Positions 1-13,982 of a stretch of 64,000 nucleotides of DNA are shown here, piece by piece. Where the stretch lies: NCBI GenBank assembly GCA_947503555.1, contig CANNEE010000018.1, positions 46,595 to 110,594 of the forward strand, written 5' to 3'. How positions within the stretch are numbered: position 1 is the stretch's first letter; every line of letters begins with the position of its first letter. Below the pieces are notes generated by a model. It had not been told where the DNA came from. It saw only the letters and a program-made list of their open reading frames with translations, and made no database searches. Both the position numbers and the translations under genes were made by a program. This stretch comes from an uncultured Shewanella sp. (lineage in GTDB: Bacteria > Pseudomonadota > Gammaproteobacteria > Enterobacterales > Shewanellaceae).

Positions 1-69
1 CGTGGCTACCGCCCCTACGAGATATTATCTGACCATGGGTGGCAATATTGTGAGAATAGCGAAGGCTAA
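1..69 (+). CDS. ate: C-terminal end of probable aminoacyl-tRNA--protein transferase (partial)
   Basis: An open frame enters from the left edge and ends at TAA 67-69, giving 22 residues that include RGYRPYEIL and HGWQYCENSEG. The YRPYEIL..W pattern resembles the extreme C-terminus of bacterial Ate/Bpt proteins, which transfer Leu or Arg from tRNA onto protein N-termini to create N-degrons. The assignment also uses context: this gene usually precedes infA in Shewanella. Too little sequence is present to be certain. Confidence 0.5.
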   Translation, partial: RGYRPYEILSDHGWQYCENSEG

Positions 70-139
70 GCTTTACAGCGACTAGATTTTGGGGCATGAT
101 ACGCCCGTTTTTATATTTGAAGGCTAATGGGATAACTAA

Positions 140-361
<222 letters not shown>

Positions 362-380
362 TTATTAGCCTCTGAATATT

Positions 381-408
381 AAAAAACCGGCCTGAGCCGG
401 TTTTTTTG
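381..408 (+). terminator. Intrinsic terminator of infA
   Basis: An A-run, a GC-rich hairpin (ccggc ctga gccgg) and a run of seven T follow the infA stop codon closely, the classic rho-independent layout. Confidence 0.9.
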
Positions 409-555
409 TGCCTAATCTTTAATGTGACTAATACCAATCGCACTAAATATGTGATCATTCAGCGGGAATTCAATGCCTCGTAGGCAAGGCAGATGATAGA
501 TGTTAATAGTTATTCTATTTCGAAAGCATCTAACACAATCACGAATCTGCACAAT

Positions 556-584
556 AAAAATGCCCTCATATTGAGGGCATTTTT
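556..584 (-). terminator. Terminator downstream of clpA, structurally bidirectional
   Basis: A perfect inverted repeat (aaaaatgccctca / tgagggcattttt) with a 3-base loop lies about 20 bases past the clpA stop. The symmetrical A/T flanks would allow it to work in both directions, so it may back up the infA terminator. Confidence 0.85.
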
Positions 585-606
585 GGTAACGCATTAACTG
601 TATTGC

Positions 607-2865
607 TTAACTTGAAACCTTCTCGGTGCATTCAGGTGTTATCACTAGCTCACCCTCTTTGACATCGATATGGGCGATACCACCCGCCTCTAGCTCACCA
701 AAGAGAATTTCATCGGCTAGCGGACGTTTAATCAAGTCTGTTACCACTCGAGCCATAGGACGTGCTCCCATCGCCTTGTCATAGCCTTTATCGGCGAGGA
801 AGAGCAACGCCTCTTCACTAACATCTAGGGTTACCCGTTTCTCATCAAGCTGAGCTTGCAACTCAACAAGGAACTTATCAACCACTTTGGCAATCACTGT
901 CATATCTAAATGGTTAAACCAAATGATAGAATCTAAGCGGTTTCTAAATTCAGGCGAGAAAACACGATTAATCTCAGTCATCGCATCTTGACTATGATCT
1001 TGCTGCCTAAAGCCAATAGACTTGCGCACAGTCTCTTGTACGCCCGCGTTGGTGGTCATAACTAAAGTTACATGCCTAAAGTCCGCCTTACGACCATTGT
1101 TATCGGTTAGCGTACCGTGATCCATCACCTGCAATAACAAGTTATAGATATCTGGATGGGCTTTCTCAATCTCATCGAGTAACACAACACAATGAGGGTT
1201 CTTAATCACAGCATCGGTCAGCAAGCCACCTTGGTCATAACCAACATAGCCTGGAGGCGCACCAATAAGGCGAGAGACGGTATGACTTTCCATATACTCA
1301 GACATATCAAAGCGCACTAACTTCATGCCCATGCATGAGGCAAGCTGATTGGTCACTTCGGTTTTACCCACACCGGTAGGACCTGCAAATAGGAAGCTAC
1401 CCACAGGCTTCTTATCTGAGCCTAAACCACTGCGAGAAAGCCTAATGGCCGCACTGAGGGTCTCAATGGCATGATCTTGACCAAAGACCACCATCTTAAG
1501 ATTACGTTCAAGATTCTTCAGAGTGTCTTTATCAGACGCTGAGACAGACTTTTCTGGAATACGAGCAACCTTGGCGATAATCGCCTCAATTTCACTCTGA
1601 CCAATCGTCTTCTTACGCTTGCTTTGCGGCAGCATTGTCATACGCGCGCCAGCCTCATCAATCACATCAATAGCCTTATCGGGCAAGTGACGGTCATTGA
1701 TATGCTTGTCAGAGAGTCTAGCTGCACAGCTCAGAGCTGATTGGGTATAACGCACACCATGGTGCTCTTCATACTTGGCCTTAAGGCCTTGCAGTATCTT
1801 AGTGGTCTCAGCCACTGATGGCTCATTGATATCCACCTTCTGGAAGCGGCGAGCCAAGGCTCTATCCTTCTCAAAGATACTTTGGTATTCCTGAAAAGTG
1901 GTTGAGCCCATACAGCGTAGCGAGCCATTAGATAGCAAGGGTTTTAGTAAGTTGGACGCATCCATCACCCCGCCGGATGCGGCTCCCGCTCCAATAATGG
2001 TATGGATCTCATCGATAAACAAAATAGCGTTATCAGTAGCAGTTAGTTCTTTCAATAAGCCTTTAAAACGCTTTTCAAAGTCACCGCGATACTTAGTGCC
2101 CGCCAACAGCGCTCCTAAATCGAGAGAGAAGACCTGAGCGCTACTCATCACATCTGGCACCTGCTCATTAACGATACGGTAAGCCAAACCTTCTGCGATA
2201 GCCGTTTTACCCACACCCGCTTCACCCACAAGCAGCGGATTGTTCTTACGGCGGCGACAAAGGGTTTGAATCGCACGCTCAACTTCATACTCACGACCAA
2301 TAAGCGGATCGATAAAGCCCTGCTCTGCCTGCTCATTTAAGTGAGTGGTGAATTGAGCTAGCATGCTGCGCTCTTCATTGGACTCACTGTGATCTTCTAT
2401 ACGCTCTTGCTCTGGGCTTTCACTGTCGTCCTCTTTTGAGAATCCATGACTGATGTAATTGACCACATCCAAGCGAGTGATATCACAGCGACGCAGTAGG
2501 TAAACCGCTTGGGACTCCTGTTCACTAAAAATCGCCACCAGCACATTGGCACCTGTGACTTCATTGCGGCCCGATGACTGCACATGGAAAACGGCGCGTT
2601 GTAATACACGCTGAAAACCTAAAGTAGGTTGGGTTTCTTTATCTTCTTCTGGTTCGGCAATCAAAGGCGTTGTTTGCTCAATGAAAGTCGCCACTTCTTC
2701 ACGTAATTTATCTAAGTTTGCACCACAGGCTGTCAGTGCTTCCTGGGCTGAGGGGTTATCTATTAAGGCGAGCAGTAGGTGTTCTACTGTCATATATTCA
2801 TGTCGGGAATCTCTGGCTTGCTGAAACGCCAGATTCAAGGTGACTTCAAGATCTTTATTTAGCAT
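607..2865 (-). CDS. clpA: ATP-dependent Clp protease ATP-binding subunit ClpA
   Basis: ClpA is the AAA+ unfoldase that feeds substrates to the ClpP protease. The 752-residue product has an N-terminal Clp domain (about 1-140), a first AAA+ module with Walker A GEAGVGKT at 214-221 and Walker B ILFIDEIHT at about 281-289, and a second module with Walker A GPTGVGKT at 495-502 and Walker B VVLLDEIEKAH. The loop that docks on ClpP reads IGF (617-619), the usual IGL/IGF tripeptide. Length matches the E. coli protein (758). It lies 35 bases downstream of clpS, presumably one operon, so adaptor and unfoldase are made together. Confidence 0.97.
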   Translation of the reverse strand: MLNKDLEVTLNLAFQQARDSRHEYMTVEHLLLALIDNPSAQEALTACGANLDKLREEVATFIEQTTPLIAEPEEDKETQPTLGFQRVLQRAVFHVQSSGRNEVTGANVLVAIFSEQESQAVYLLRRCDITRLDVVNYISHGFSKEDDSESPEQERIEDHSESNEERSMLAQFTTHLNEQAEQGFIDPLIGREYEVERAIQTLCRRRKNNPLLVGEAGVGKTAIAEGLAYRIVNEQVPDVMSSAQVFSLDLGALLAGTKYRGDFEKRFKGLLKELTATDNAILFIDEIHTIIGAGAASGGVMDASNLLKPLLSNGSLRCMGSTTFQEYQSIFEKDRALARRFQKVDINEPSVAETTKILQGLKAKYEEHHGVRYTQSALSCAARLSDKHINDRHLPDKAIDVIDEAGARMTMLPQSKRKKTIGQSEIEAIIAKVARIPEKSVSASDKDTLKNLERNLKMVVFGQDHAIETLSAAIRLSRSGLGSDKKPVGSFLFAGPTGVGKTEVTNQLASCMGMKLVRFDMSEYMESHTVSRLIGAPPGYVGYDQGGLLTDAVIKNPHCVVLLDEIEKAHPDIYNLLLQVMDHGTLTDNNGRKADFRHVTLVMTTNAGVQETVRKSIGFRQQDHSQDAMTEINRVFSPEFRNRLDSIIWFNHLDMTVIAKVVDKFLVELQAQLDEKRVTLDVSEEALLFLADKGYDKAMGARPMARVVTDLIKRPLADEILFGELEAGGIAHIDVKEGELVITPECTEKVSS

Positions 2866-2900
2866 AGGCGCCCCCTAATTAACTACAGAGTAAACCAAAT

Positions 2901-3209
2901 TCACGCTTTCTCTAATGAACAAAGTAACGGATGTTGGTTCTGTCTTGCAAACTGATTTACTTGAATAACCTTAGTTTCTGCAATGCCGTAGGGGAAAATA
3001 CCACAGACCCCTTTGCCTTTTTCATGAACTGCCAGCATCACATCGGTTGCCTGTTGCTCATTCATCCTGAAAAACTTTTGCAACACTTCGACAACAAAGT
3101 CCATTGGCGTGTAGTCGTCATTATTCAATACCACTTTATACATCGAAGGTGGTACGACCTCAGATTCTACGCGCTCTTCTACACGTTCAATATTTCCTGT
3201 CTTACCCAT
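2901..3209 (-). CDS. clpS: ClpS adaptor protein
   Basis: ClpS delivers proteins with destabilising N-terminal residues (N-degrons) to ClpA. The 102-residue product has a flexible acidic N-terminus (1-20) and the conserved core [18 protein letters not shown] with the acidic NDD pocket, followed by [20 protein letters not shown], where the His contributes to N-degron binding. The gene is first in the clpS-clpA unit and is divergent from cspD, with about 180 bases between the two starts for both promoters. An antisense 113-codon frame over it is a shadow. Confidence 0.96.
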   Translation of the reverse strand: MGKTGNIERVEERVESEVVPPSMYKVVLNNDDYTPMDFVVEVLQKFFRMNEQQATDVMLAVHEKGKGVCGIFPYGIAETKVIQVNQFARQNQHPLLCSLEKA

Positions 3210-3386
3210 GTTTCAATATTAGCCTATATCCTGAAGGTTGAGACGGTAAAAATTTATCGTCATGTTGATTAAATGTTAATTTTAACTTGACATCAGCTTT
3301 TGTTACTTACATTCTGTTTATTAGCGAGTGTTAAAGCTCGCACACTCTATCTTACTGGTAAGTAGACAACAGAAGGAAGTGGAAGT

Positions 3387-3593
3387 ATGGCAAGCGGAAC
3401 TGTTAAATGGTTCAACAACGCCAAAGGATTCGGGTTTATTTGCCCAGATCAAGGTGGCGAGGATGTATTTGCACACTATTCTACCATTGAAATGGAAGGC
3501 TATCGAACTCTAAAAGCAGGCCAACCAGTGCAATTTGAAGTAGAACAGGGGCCAAAGGGCATGCATGCCTCAGCCATTTCACCGACCAAGTAG
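3387..3593 (+). CDS. cspD: Cold-shock-domain protein CspD
   Basis: A 68-residue protein that is almost entirely one cold-shock domain: [15 protein letters not shown] carries RNP1 and DVFAHYS the RNP2-like motif. Such proteins bind single-stranded DNA or RNA; CspD in E. coli inhibits replication in stationary phase. Divergent placement next to clpS-clpA is conserved with enterobacteria, which supports the CspD name over other Csp paralogs. A purine-rich Shine-Dalgarno (agaaggaag) precedes the ATG. It is slightly shorter than E. coli CspD (74 residues). Confidence 0.88.
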   Translation: MASGTVKWFNNAKGFGFICPDQGGEDVFAHYSTIEMEGYRTLKAGQPVQFEVEQGPKGMHASAISPTK

Positions 3594-3602
3594 AGCCGGT
3601 GG

Positions 3603-3650
3603 GAGCAAATCAAAAAAGGCAGGTTTATCACCTGCCTTTTTTATTTGCTC
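3603..3650 (+). terminator. Terminator of cspD, possibly shared with icd
   Basis: A hairpin aaaaaaggcaggt / acctgcctttttt is embedded in a longer palindrome (gagcaaat ... atttgctc), giving arms of about 21 bases and U-tracts in both directions. It sits between the convergent cspD and icd genes and probably ends both. Confidence 0.9.
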
Positions 3651-3709
3651 AAAATTCACTCTATTAGAACAATGTTGGCCTACATTTCATGCAGGCCAAA
3701 GTTCAATTA

Positions 3710-6316
<2,607 letters not shown>

Positions 6317-7036
6317 ATGGCCCATTCCCGTTCACACTCGGCTAAAGACAAAAATCAAGGCCAAAATAAAAACAGCCGTAATAAGCGCCACTTAGCTGGA
6401 ACCAAGAGCAAACAATATCAAAGTAAGTCAGGTTATCGCTCTGCGAGTAAAAATAGCACTTCGCTAAAACAAAAACCTAAAGTCAAACCAGAAGACCGCA
6501 TCATATTGTTGTTTAACAAGCCCTTTGACGTGTTATGCCAATTTACCGATGAGCAAGGCAGACAAACCCTAAAAGACTTTATTCCTATTGCTGATGTCTA
6601 CGCAGCTGGCAGACTCGATAGAGATAGCGAGGGCCTATTACTGCTCACTAACTGTGGCACGCTGCAAGCTAAAATCACCCAGCCCAACAAGAAAACCTAT
6701 AAAACCTATTGGGTACAGGTCGAAGGTGAACCTTCAGTTGAGGCGATTGAAGCACTTCAAAACGGTGTCGAGCTTAAAGATGGACCGACATTACCCGCCA
6801 GAGTCAAATTAATCCCTGAGCCTAAACAGCTCTGGCCACGAACGCCACCGGTGAGAGAGCGCAAATCCATTCCTACCTCTTGGCTAGAAATTCAGATCTG
6901 TGAAGGGCGAAACCGCCAAGTGAGAAGAATGACAGCTCACGTTGGCCACCCAACACTTAGGCTTATTCGCTATAAAATAGATAAATGGAGCCTAGATGAT
7001 ATCGATACCGCTCAATATAAAATCATTCAAGGATAA
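6317..7036 (+). CDS. rluE: 23S rRNA pseudouridine(2457) synthase RluE
   Basis: RluE isomerises one uridine of 23S rRNA to pseudouridine. The 239-residue protein belongs to the RsuA/RluB/E/F group: catalytic motif [17 protein letters not shown] near residues 95-111 with the essential Asp, then [22 protein letters not shown] near the C-terminus. The first 60 residues are a lysine/serine-rich, low-complexity basic tail and there is no separate S4 domain, consistent with RluE; the tail makes it a little longer than E. coli RluE (217). nudJ follows 17 bases later, so rluE-nudJ is probably one transcript. Confidence 0.88.
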   Translation: MAHSRSHSAKDKNQGQNKNSRNKRHLAGTKSKQYQSKSGYRSASKNSTSLKQKPKVKPEDRIILLFNKPFDVLCQFTDEQGRQTLKDFIPIADVYAAGRLDRDSEGLLLLTNCGTLQAKITQPNKKTYKTYWVQVEGEPSVEAIEALQNGVELKDGPTLPARVKLIPEPKQLWPRTPPVRERKSIPTSWLEIQICEGRNRQVRRMTAHVGHPTLRLIRYKIDKWSLDDIDTAQYKIIQG

Positions 7037-7053
7037 ACTTAGAGTCAATCATT

Positions 7054-7494
7054 ATGTCCAAGCGGTATAAACCTAATGTCACTGTAGCCTGTATTCTTCA
7101 CCACCAAGGTAGATTCGTGCTGGTCAAGGAGTCGATAGAGGGCGAAATTCGTTATAACCAGGCTGCTGGTCACCTCGAAGCCAATGAAACGCTAACTCAA
7201 GCCTGTATAAGGGAAGTCAAAGAGGAAACTGGCTTAACGATTGTGCCTGATGGCGTGGTAAGCATAAACCAATTTCAAGCCGCAGCCGATTTGGCTTTTG
7301 TACGATTTACTTTTTTCGCTGAACTAAACAGTTGTGAATCTTTGCAGCCTCAAGATCGGCAAATTATCGATGCCAATTGGTATACACTCGATGAAATTCA
7401 AAAGCTTAGCAACAAGCTGCGTAGTCCATTGGTTTTAAAAACACTTAATGATTACTTGCAAGGTAAGCGCTTTCCTTTAGCACTACTTAACTGA
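7054..7494 (+). CDS. nudJ: Nudix hydrolase, NudJ type (phosphatase)
   Basis: A 146-residue Nudix protein with an intact Nudix box, from GHLEANETL at residue 39 to REVKEETGL at 53-61. NudJ hydrolyses nucleoside di- and triphosphates and thiamine pyrimidine pyrophosphate in E. coli. The gene order rluE-nudJ-mnmA-hflD-purB matches enterobacteria, which supports NudJ over other Nudix families. The substrate cannot be read from the sequence. Confidence 0.85.
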   Translation: MSKRYKPNVTVACILHHQGRFVLVKESIEGEIRYNQAAGHLEANETLTQACIREVKEETGLTIVPDGVVSINQFQAAADLAFVRFTFFAELNSCESLQPQDRQIIDANWYTLDEIQKLSNKLRSPLVLKTLNDYLQGKRFPLALLN

Positions 7495-7631
7495 ACAATC
7501 TCCATAGCCCACAAAGCTAAGACATGATAGAATACGCCACCGCAATAATTGGCTATTTTTTGCTGTAAGTCACAAACACATCTCACAGCAGTCAATAGTA
7601 AGCAATCTAATCTCAACGGTTTTTAGGATTT

Positions 7632-8773
7632 ATGACATCTATCGACGCAACACCACTCAACTCTGAGTCTTCGGAAAATCACACTAAAAAAGTCATTGTC
7701 GGCATGTCCGGCGGTGTCGACTCTTCAGTTTCAGCTTACCTGCTGCTTAAACAGGGATATCAGGTTGAAGGCCTGTTTATGAAAAACTGGGAAGAAGATG
7801 ATACCGATGAATATTGCGCTGCTGCTGAAGATCTTAAAGATGCGCAAGCCGTTTGCGACAAGCTAGGTATCAAGTTACATACAGTTAATTTTGCCGCCGA
7901 ATATTGGGACAATGTGTTTGAGTACTTTCTTGCCGAATACAAAGCAGGCCGCACCCCTAATCCTGATATCATGTGCAACAAAGAGATCAAATTTAAGGCG
8001 TTTTTGGAATTTGCCGATGAGATCTTAGATGCCGATTATATTGCCATGGGCCACTATGTTCGCCGCAGTGACGAAACCGGCCAAAGCCAGATGCTAAGAG
8101 GCGTCGATGGCAACAAAGATCAAAGCTATTTCCTCTACACTCTTAGTCATGAGCAGATTAGCCGTTCACTATTCCCAGTAGGCGAATTAGAGAAGCACCA
8201 AGTCCGTGATATCGCTAAAGAGATGGGGCTGATTACCCATGATAAGAAAGACAGTACTGGTATCTGTTTTATCGGCGAGCGTAAATTTACCGACTTCTTA
8301 AAGACCTTCCTACCCGCACAGCCTGGTGATATTGAAACCAGTGAAGGCGAAGTGATAGGCACTCACCAAGGCTTGATGTATCACACCCTTGGCCAGCGTA
8401 AAGGCTTAGGCATTGGCGGCATGAAAAACTCCAGTGAAGATCCTTGGTATGTGGTAGATAAAGACCTTAAACGTAATGTCCTCATTGTCGGCCAAGGTGG
8501 TCAGCACCCAAGACTCATGTCTGTGGGCATGAAAGTGAATCAACTGCATTGGGTCGATAGAAAAGGGCCAGAGAACGGCAAGCAGATCACTGTGAAGACG
8601 CGCTATCGTCAGCAAGATGTGCCCTGCACTATCAACTACCTCGATGAGCAAACACTTGAAGTGATTTTTGATGAGCCTGTTGCGGCTGTCACACCTGGAC
8701 AATCAGCTGTTTTCTATGACGGTCAGGTTTGTCTCGGCGGCGGTATCATTGATGAGCTAATAAGAGAGTCATA

Positions 8774-8774
<1 letters not shown>
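7632..8774 (+). CDS. mnmA: tRNA-specific 2-thiouridylase MnmA
   Basis: MnmA puts sulfur on U34 of Lys, Glu and Gln tRNAs using sulfur relayed from TusE. The 380-residue product carries the ATP pyrophosphatase P-loop GMSGGVDSS at 24-32 and the two catalytic cysteines in [11 protein letters not shown] and STGICFIGE. The N-terminal 20 residues are a poorly conserved extension, slightly longer than E. coli (368). The stop TAA shares one base with the ATG of hflD (TAATG), so the two are translationally coupled. Confidence 0.96.
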
Positions 8775-10788
<2,014 letters not shown>

Positions 10789-10823
10789 CCCTCACCCTTA
10801 AAGCAGTTCCATAAGCTAATGGA

Positions 10824-10854
10824 AAGGCAGCTCCTAATGAGCTGCTTTTTATTT
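10824..10854 (+). terminator. Intrinsic terminator of purB, abutting the roxA start
   Basis: Hairpin gcagctc ctaat gagctgc followed by a T-rich tract. The tract ends two bases before the roxA ATG at 10857, so the hairpin occupies the space where a ribosome binding site would normally be. Confidence 0.85.
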
Positions 10855-10856
10855 TT

Positions 10857-12005
10857 ATGTATTCATTAAATATCGATATAGAACAGTTTCTCAATACTCA
10901 CTGGCAAAAGCAGCCCATAGTCTTTCGTCAGGCTTTTAATGACTTTAAAGATATCATCACAGCCGAAGAGCTGGCAGGGCTTGCCTGTGAGCAAGAAGTG
11001 TCATCTAGAGTGGTGCTCACCAAGAAAGCGGACAATAAACCCACCTCGTGGGAAGTCGTGCATGGCCCCTTTGAAGATTATGGCCAATTTGGAGAAGATC
11101 ATTGGCAGCTCCTGGTTCAAGCTGTCAACCATTGGCATAGCGATAGCCGAGAATTGGTCGAAGCATTTCGCTTTCTACCCGACTGGCGGTTTGATGATTT
11201 AATGGTTTCCTTTGCCACACCTAAGGGTGGCGTAGGTCCCCATATCGATAACTATGATGTCTTTATTATTCAAGGTGAAGGTCGCCGTCGCTGGACTGTG
11301 GGCGACATAGGTCAATATCAGCCCAGAGACAATGACCCTAGCTCACCGCTAATTGAAGATTTTGAGCCTATTATCGATATCGTGATGGAAGCGGGTGATA
11401 TTCTCTATATACCACCAGGCTATCCTCATAGAGGTGAGACCTTAACTAAGGCCATAAGCTACTCTATCGGTTTTAGAGCGCCGAGTCAGCAAGAGCTATT
11501 TAGTCAAATCGCCGATCACTTACTCGACGCCAACCTAGGTCAGAAGCGTTTTATCTCAAGGGATGAGAACACACCTGCAGGGCAAGTCAGCCAAACTCAT
11601 CAAGCTGAGATCATGGCGCTAGTTGCAGAGCTTGCAAACGAACCTAGCCAATATCAAAGCATGCTAGGTAAGCTATTAAGTCAAAACCGCTTTGAACTGG
11701 ATATTTATCCCGATGAGCCGATAACCGCTACCGAGTTAACAGATGCATTAGCACAAGGCGCAGCACTCTCACGTCTCGACGGGGTTAAACTCATTCAATT
11801 GCAAGGGGATCTGCAGAAGCGTTTATTTATCAACGGTGATGAGATAGCCACACCAGAGTTAACCCAGGATGAAATGAATCAACTTTGCCAGCAGCTGTAT
11901 TTTACTCACTTTGAGGCAATCACACTTTGCCAGTCACATGAAGTACAAATTTTGCTGACAGAGCTTATCAATCAAGGCTTGTTCTATCTCAGTGAAGCTC
12001 AGTGA
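10857..12005 (+). CDS. roxA: 50S ribosomal protein L16 arginine hydroxylase RoxA (cupin/JmjC)
   Basis: RoxA (YcfD) is a 2-oxoglutarate and Fe(II) oxygenase that hydroxylates an arginine of ribosomal protein L16. The 382-residue product has the iron-binding HxD pair at His129/Asp131 (PHIDNYD) and the distal His191 (PGYPHRGE), close to the E. coli positions, followed by the C-terminal winged-helix region. The start aligns with homologs (FLNTHWQKQPIVFRQAF), yet no clear Shine-Dalgarno is present because the purB terminator fills that space. Confidence 0.93.
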   Translation: MYSLNIDIEQFLNTHWQKQPIVFRQAFNDFKDIITAEELAGLACEQEVSSRVVLTKKADNKPTSWEVVHGPFEDYGQFGEDHWQLLVQAVNHWHSDSRELVEAFRFLPDWRFDDLMVSFATPKGGVGPHIDNYDVFIIQGEGRRRWTVGDIGQYQPRDNDPSSPLIEDFEPIIDIVMEAGDILYIPPGYPHRGETLTKAISYSIGFRAPSQQELFSQIADHLLDANLGQKRFISRDENTPAGQVSQTHQAEIMALVAELANEPSQYQSMLGKLLSQNRFELDIYPDEPITATELTDALAQGAALSRLDGVKLIQLQGDLQKRLFINGDEIATPELTQDEMNQLCQQLYFTHFEAITLCQSHEVQILLTELINQGLFYLSEAQ

Positions 12006-12013
12006 CAAGCAAT

Positions 12014-12045
12014 AAAAAAAGCACTTCATTGAAGTGCTTTTTTTA
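12014..12045 (+). terminator. Intrinsic terminator of roxA
   Basis: A-run, hairpin agcacttc / gaagtgct with a short loop, then seven T. It lies between convergent roxA and the minus-strand gene at 12063 and is symmetrical enough to serve both. Confidence 0.9.
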
Positions 12046-12062
12046 ATTAAAGTAACGGTGGC

Positions 12063-12497
12063 TTATGCCTCATCGCCCCAAAGTTGCTTATCCTCAGATA
12101 AGCGATAAAGATCTTCGGCGCGCGACACCAAAAGGTTAGCAAACTGAGCTTGGGTTGGCTCTTTAGTTACGCCACTTCTGTGTAGATTTTCAGCTTTAAG
12201 TTGCCACATCATGGCAAAATGTTTCATGGCATCACGTGCCGTTTTGGCAACACTGACATCGACATAATCTGAAGGTAAGTCACCTGACATGACCCAATAA
12301 GTCTGCTTTTTAGGTTGTTTAGATTCAATTTTCCAAATGGCGACAAAAGGAGCAAGGTATCGGCATTCATCGACTAATACATTGCTTGGCATTACCCCCT
12401 TCTCCGCTAAAAACTTATTAGCTTTTTGAAAATGCTCTTTGATCCACTCCTGACGCTTAGCTTCCATCTGAGCCTGATCTACTGCTTGTTCAGTCAT
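12063..12497 (-). CDS. DUF4826-like protein of unknown function
   Basis: A 144-residue soluble protein with no signal peptide or membrane segment. It has a Lys/Gln-rich helical N-terminus (MEAKRQEWIKEHFQKANKFL), a central IWKIESKQPKKQTYWVMSGD strand region and a C-terminal helix. It resembles the DUF4826 family of Shewanella and Vibrio, whose function is unknown; the family name is from memory and should be checked. It is a single gene, convergent with roxA and divergent from the leucine dehydrogenase gene. Confidence 0.7.
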   Translation of the reverse strand: MTEQAVDQAQMEAKRQEWIKEHFQKANKFLAEKGVMPSNVLVDECRYLAPFVAIWKIESKQPKKQTYWVMSGDLPSDYVDVSVAKTARDAMKHFAMMWQLKAENLHRSGVTKEPTQAQFANLLVSRAEDLYRLSEDKQLWGDEA

Positions 12498-12589
12498 TAA
12501 TACTTCCTATCTTATTGTTATAATGCGATTTATAAACTTATCGCCAAAAAATATTTTATCTATAAACACCTAGTAACTGCAATTTAACC

Positions 12590-12603
12590 TTACGTTAACG
12601 TAA
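12590..12603. promoter_or_regulatory. Perfect palindrome upstream of leucine dehydrogenase, candidate LiuR operator
   Basis: TTACGTTAACGTAA is a perfect 14-base palindrome about 160 bases before the ldh start. It resembles the recognition sequence of LiuR, a MerR-type regulator of branched-chain amino acid catabolism in gammaproteobacteria whose regulon includes leucine dehydrogenase in Shewanella. The LiuR link is inferred from memory of that motif. Confidence 0.5.
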
Positions 12604-12762
12604 AGTGGAAAGCAAAATTGCCACATAGATCACAAAAAATCCGCAGTAAGGCTTGGTTGAGAGTACCGCTAAATGCTATCGTTCTGCAATAAATTATCAT
12701 AATAACTTGGTGCGATATCCCATAGCATCAAACAGTGGCAAATGCCCATTGGAGAACATCAC

Positions 12763-13794
12763 GTGGCTGTATTTAATCATGTCTCTTTTGACGAACACGA
12801 GCAAGTAGTATTCTGTCATGACAAAGAAAGTGGCCTAAAGGCTATTATCGCTGTCCATAACACCAATTTAGGTCCTGCGGTAGGTGGTTGCCGCATGTGG
12901 AATTATGAATCCGACGATGAAGCGCTAAATGATGTACTGCGCCTATCTCGTGGCATGACCTATAAGAACGCCCTAGCAGGCCTCACCATGGGTGGTGGTA
13001 AGTCAGTTATTATTGCCGATCCTAAGACCCAAGATAGAGAAGCCCTATTCCGTGCATTCGGTCGCTTCATTGATAGCTTAGGTGGCCGCTACTATTCAGC
13101 AGAAGATGTGGGTACCACTACATCGGATATCATGATTGCCCACCAAGAAACCCCATATATGGCAGGCCTTGAAGGTAAGAGTGGCGATCCTTCTCCCTTT
13201 ACTGCACTGGGTACTTATCTAGGTATTAAAGCTGCAGTCAAACACCAACGCGGCCTTGATAGTCTCCAAGGCTTAAAAATCTCGGTTCAAGGTGTTGGTC
13301 ATGTTGGCTACTACTTGTGTAAACACTTACACGAAGAAGGTGCAGAGCTTATCGTTACCGATATCCACCAAGAATCACTGGACCGTGTAGCTAATGAATT
13401 TGGGGCTAAGGTTATCGCACCGCAAGATATCTACACCCAAGATGTAGATGTTTACGCTCCTTGTGCATTGGGTGCAACCATCAATGATACGACTCTACCA
13501 CTGCTAAAAGCGACTATTGTTGCAGGTTGTGCTAACAACCAGTTAGCAGAGCCAAGACATGGTCAGCAGTTAAAGGAGATGGGTATTCTTTATGCGCCAG
13601 ACTATGTGATTAACGCTGGCGGTATTATTAATGTCTCCTTTGAGAACGATTATGATGTCGCCAAGTCAACGGCTAAAGTTGAAGAGATCTACAACACACT
13701 GCTGAAGATCTTCCAACAAGCAGAAGAGCAAAGCCGCCCTACTGGCGAAGTTGCCGACGAGATGGCAAAAGCCATTATTGAAGCGGCCAAATAA
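12763..13794 (+). CDS. ldh: Leucine dehydrogenase (Glu/Leu/Phe/Val dehydrogenase family)
   Basis: NAD-dependent oxidative deamination of leucine, valine and isoleucine to their keto acids, the first step of their catabolism. The chosen GTG start has GGAGA seven bases upstream and gives the family start MAVFNHVSFDEHEQVVF; an ATG seven codons earlier lacks such a site. The 343-residue product has the catalytic lysine region LTMGGGKSVIIADP, the Rossmann motif VQGVGHVGYYL near residue 180, and NAGGIINVSFE. It is a single gene with its own likely operator at 12590. Confidence 0.9.
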   Translation: MAVFNHVSFDEHEQVVFCHDKESGLKAIIAVHNTNLGPAVGGCRMWNYESDDEALNDVLRLSRGMTYKNALAGLTMGGGKSVIIADPKTQDREALFRAFGRFIDSLGGRYYSAEDVGTTTSDIMIAHQETPYMAGLEGKSGDPSPFTALGTYLGIKAAVKHQRGLDSLQGLKISVQGVGHVGYYLCKHLHEEGAELIVTDIHQESLDRVANEFGAKVIAPQDIYTQDVDVYAPCALGATINDTTLPLLKATIVAGCANNQLAEPRHGQQLKEMGILYAPDYVINAGGIINVSFENDYDVAKSTAKVEEIYNTLLKIFQQAEEQSRPTGEVADEMAKAIIEAAK

Positions 13795-13810
13795 TCGTAT
13801 AAATCGATTG

Positions 13811-13852
13811 TCCATCTTGCCCAATTCTCTTTTTTGAACTGGGCAAGATGTA
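13811..13852. terminator. Long hairpin after ldh
   Basis: Eleven-base perfect arms catcttgccca / tgggcaagatg flank a T-rich loop 19 bases after the ldh stop. No U-tract follows, so it may be an RNA 3' stabiliser or weak terminator. Confidence 0.5.
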
Positions 13853-13982
13853 ACAAAAAATAAATTTTCAACCCCGCCAAAGAGATACTTTTTTCAACCA
13901 AAATATTTCATATTTCTCACTGGAAATCGTCATATACCTCTGCTTGACTTAGACACTCTCTAATAACTCGCAGGGTGGCGGT

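Noticed and set aside
88-113. Hairpin gggc / gccc followed by T-run before infA
   Set aside because: Only about four paired bases; too weak to call a terminator of the upstream gene.
2931-3272. 113-codon plus-strand frame opposite clpS
   Set aside because: Antisense shadow of a clear clpS gene, without a ribosome binding site or family features.
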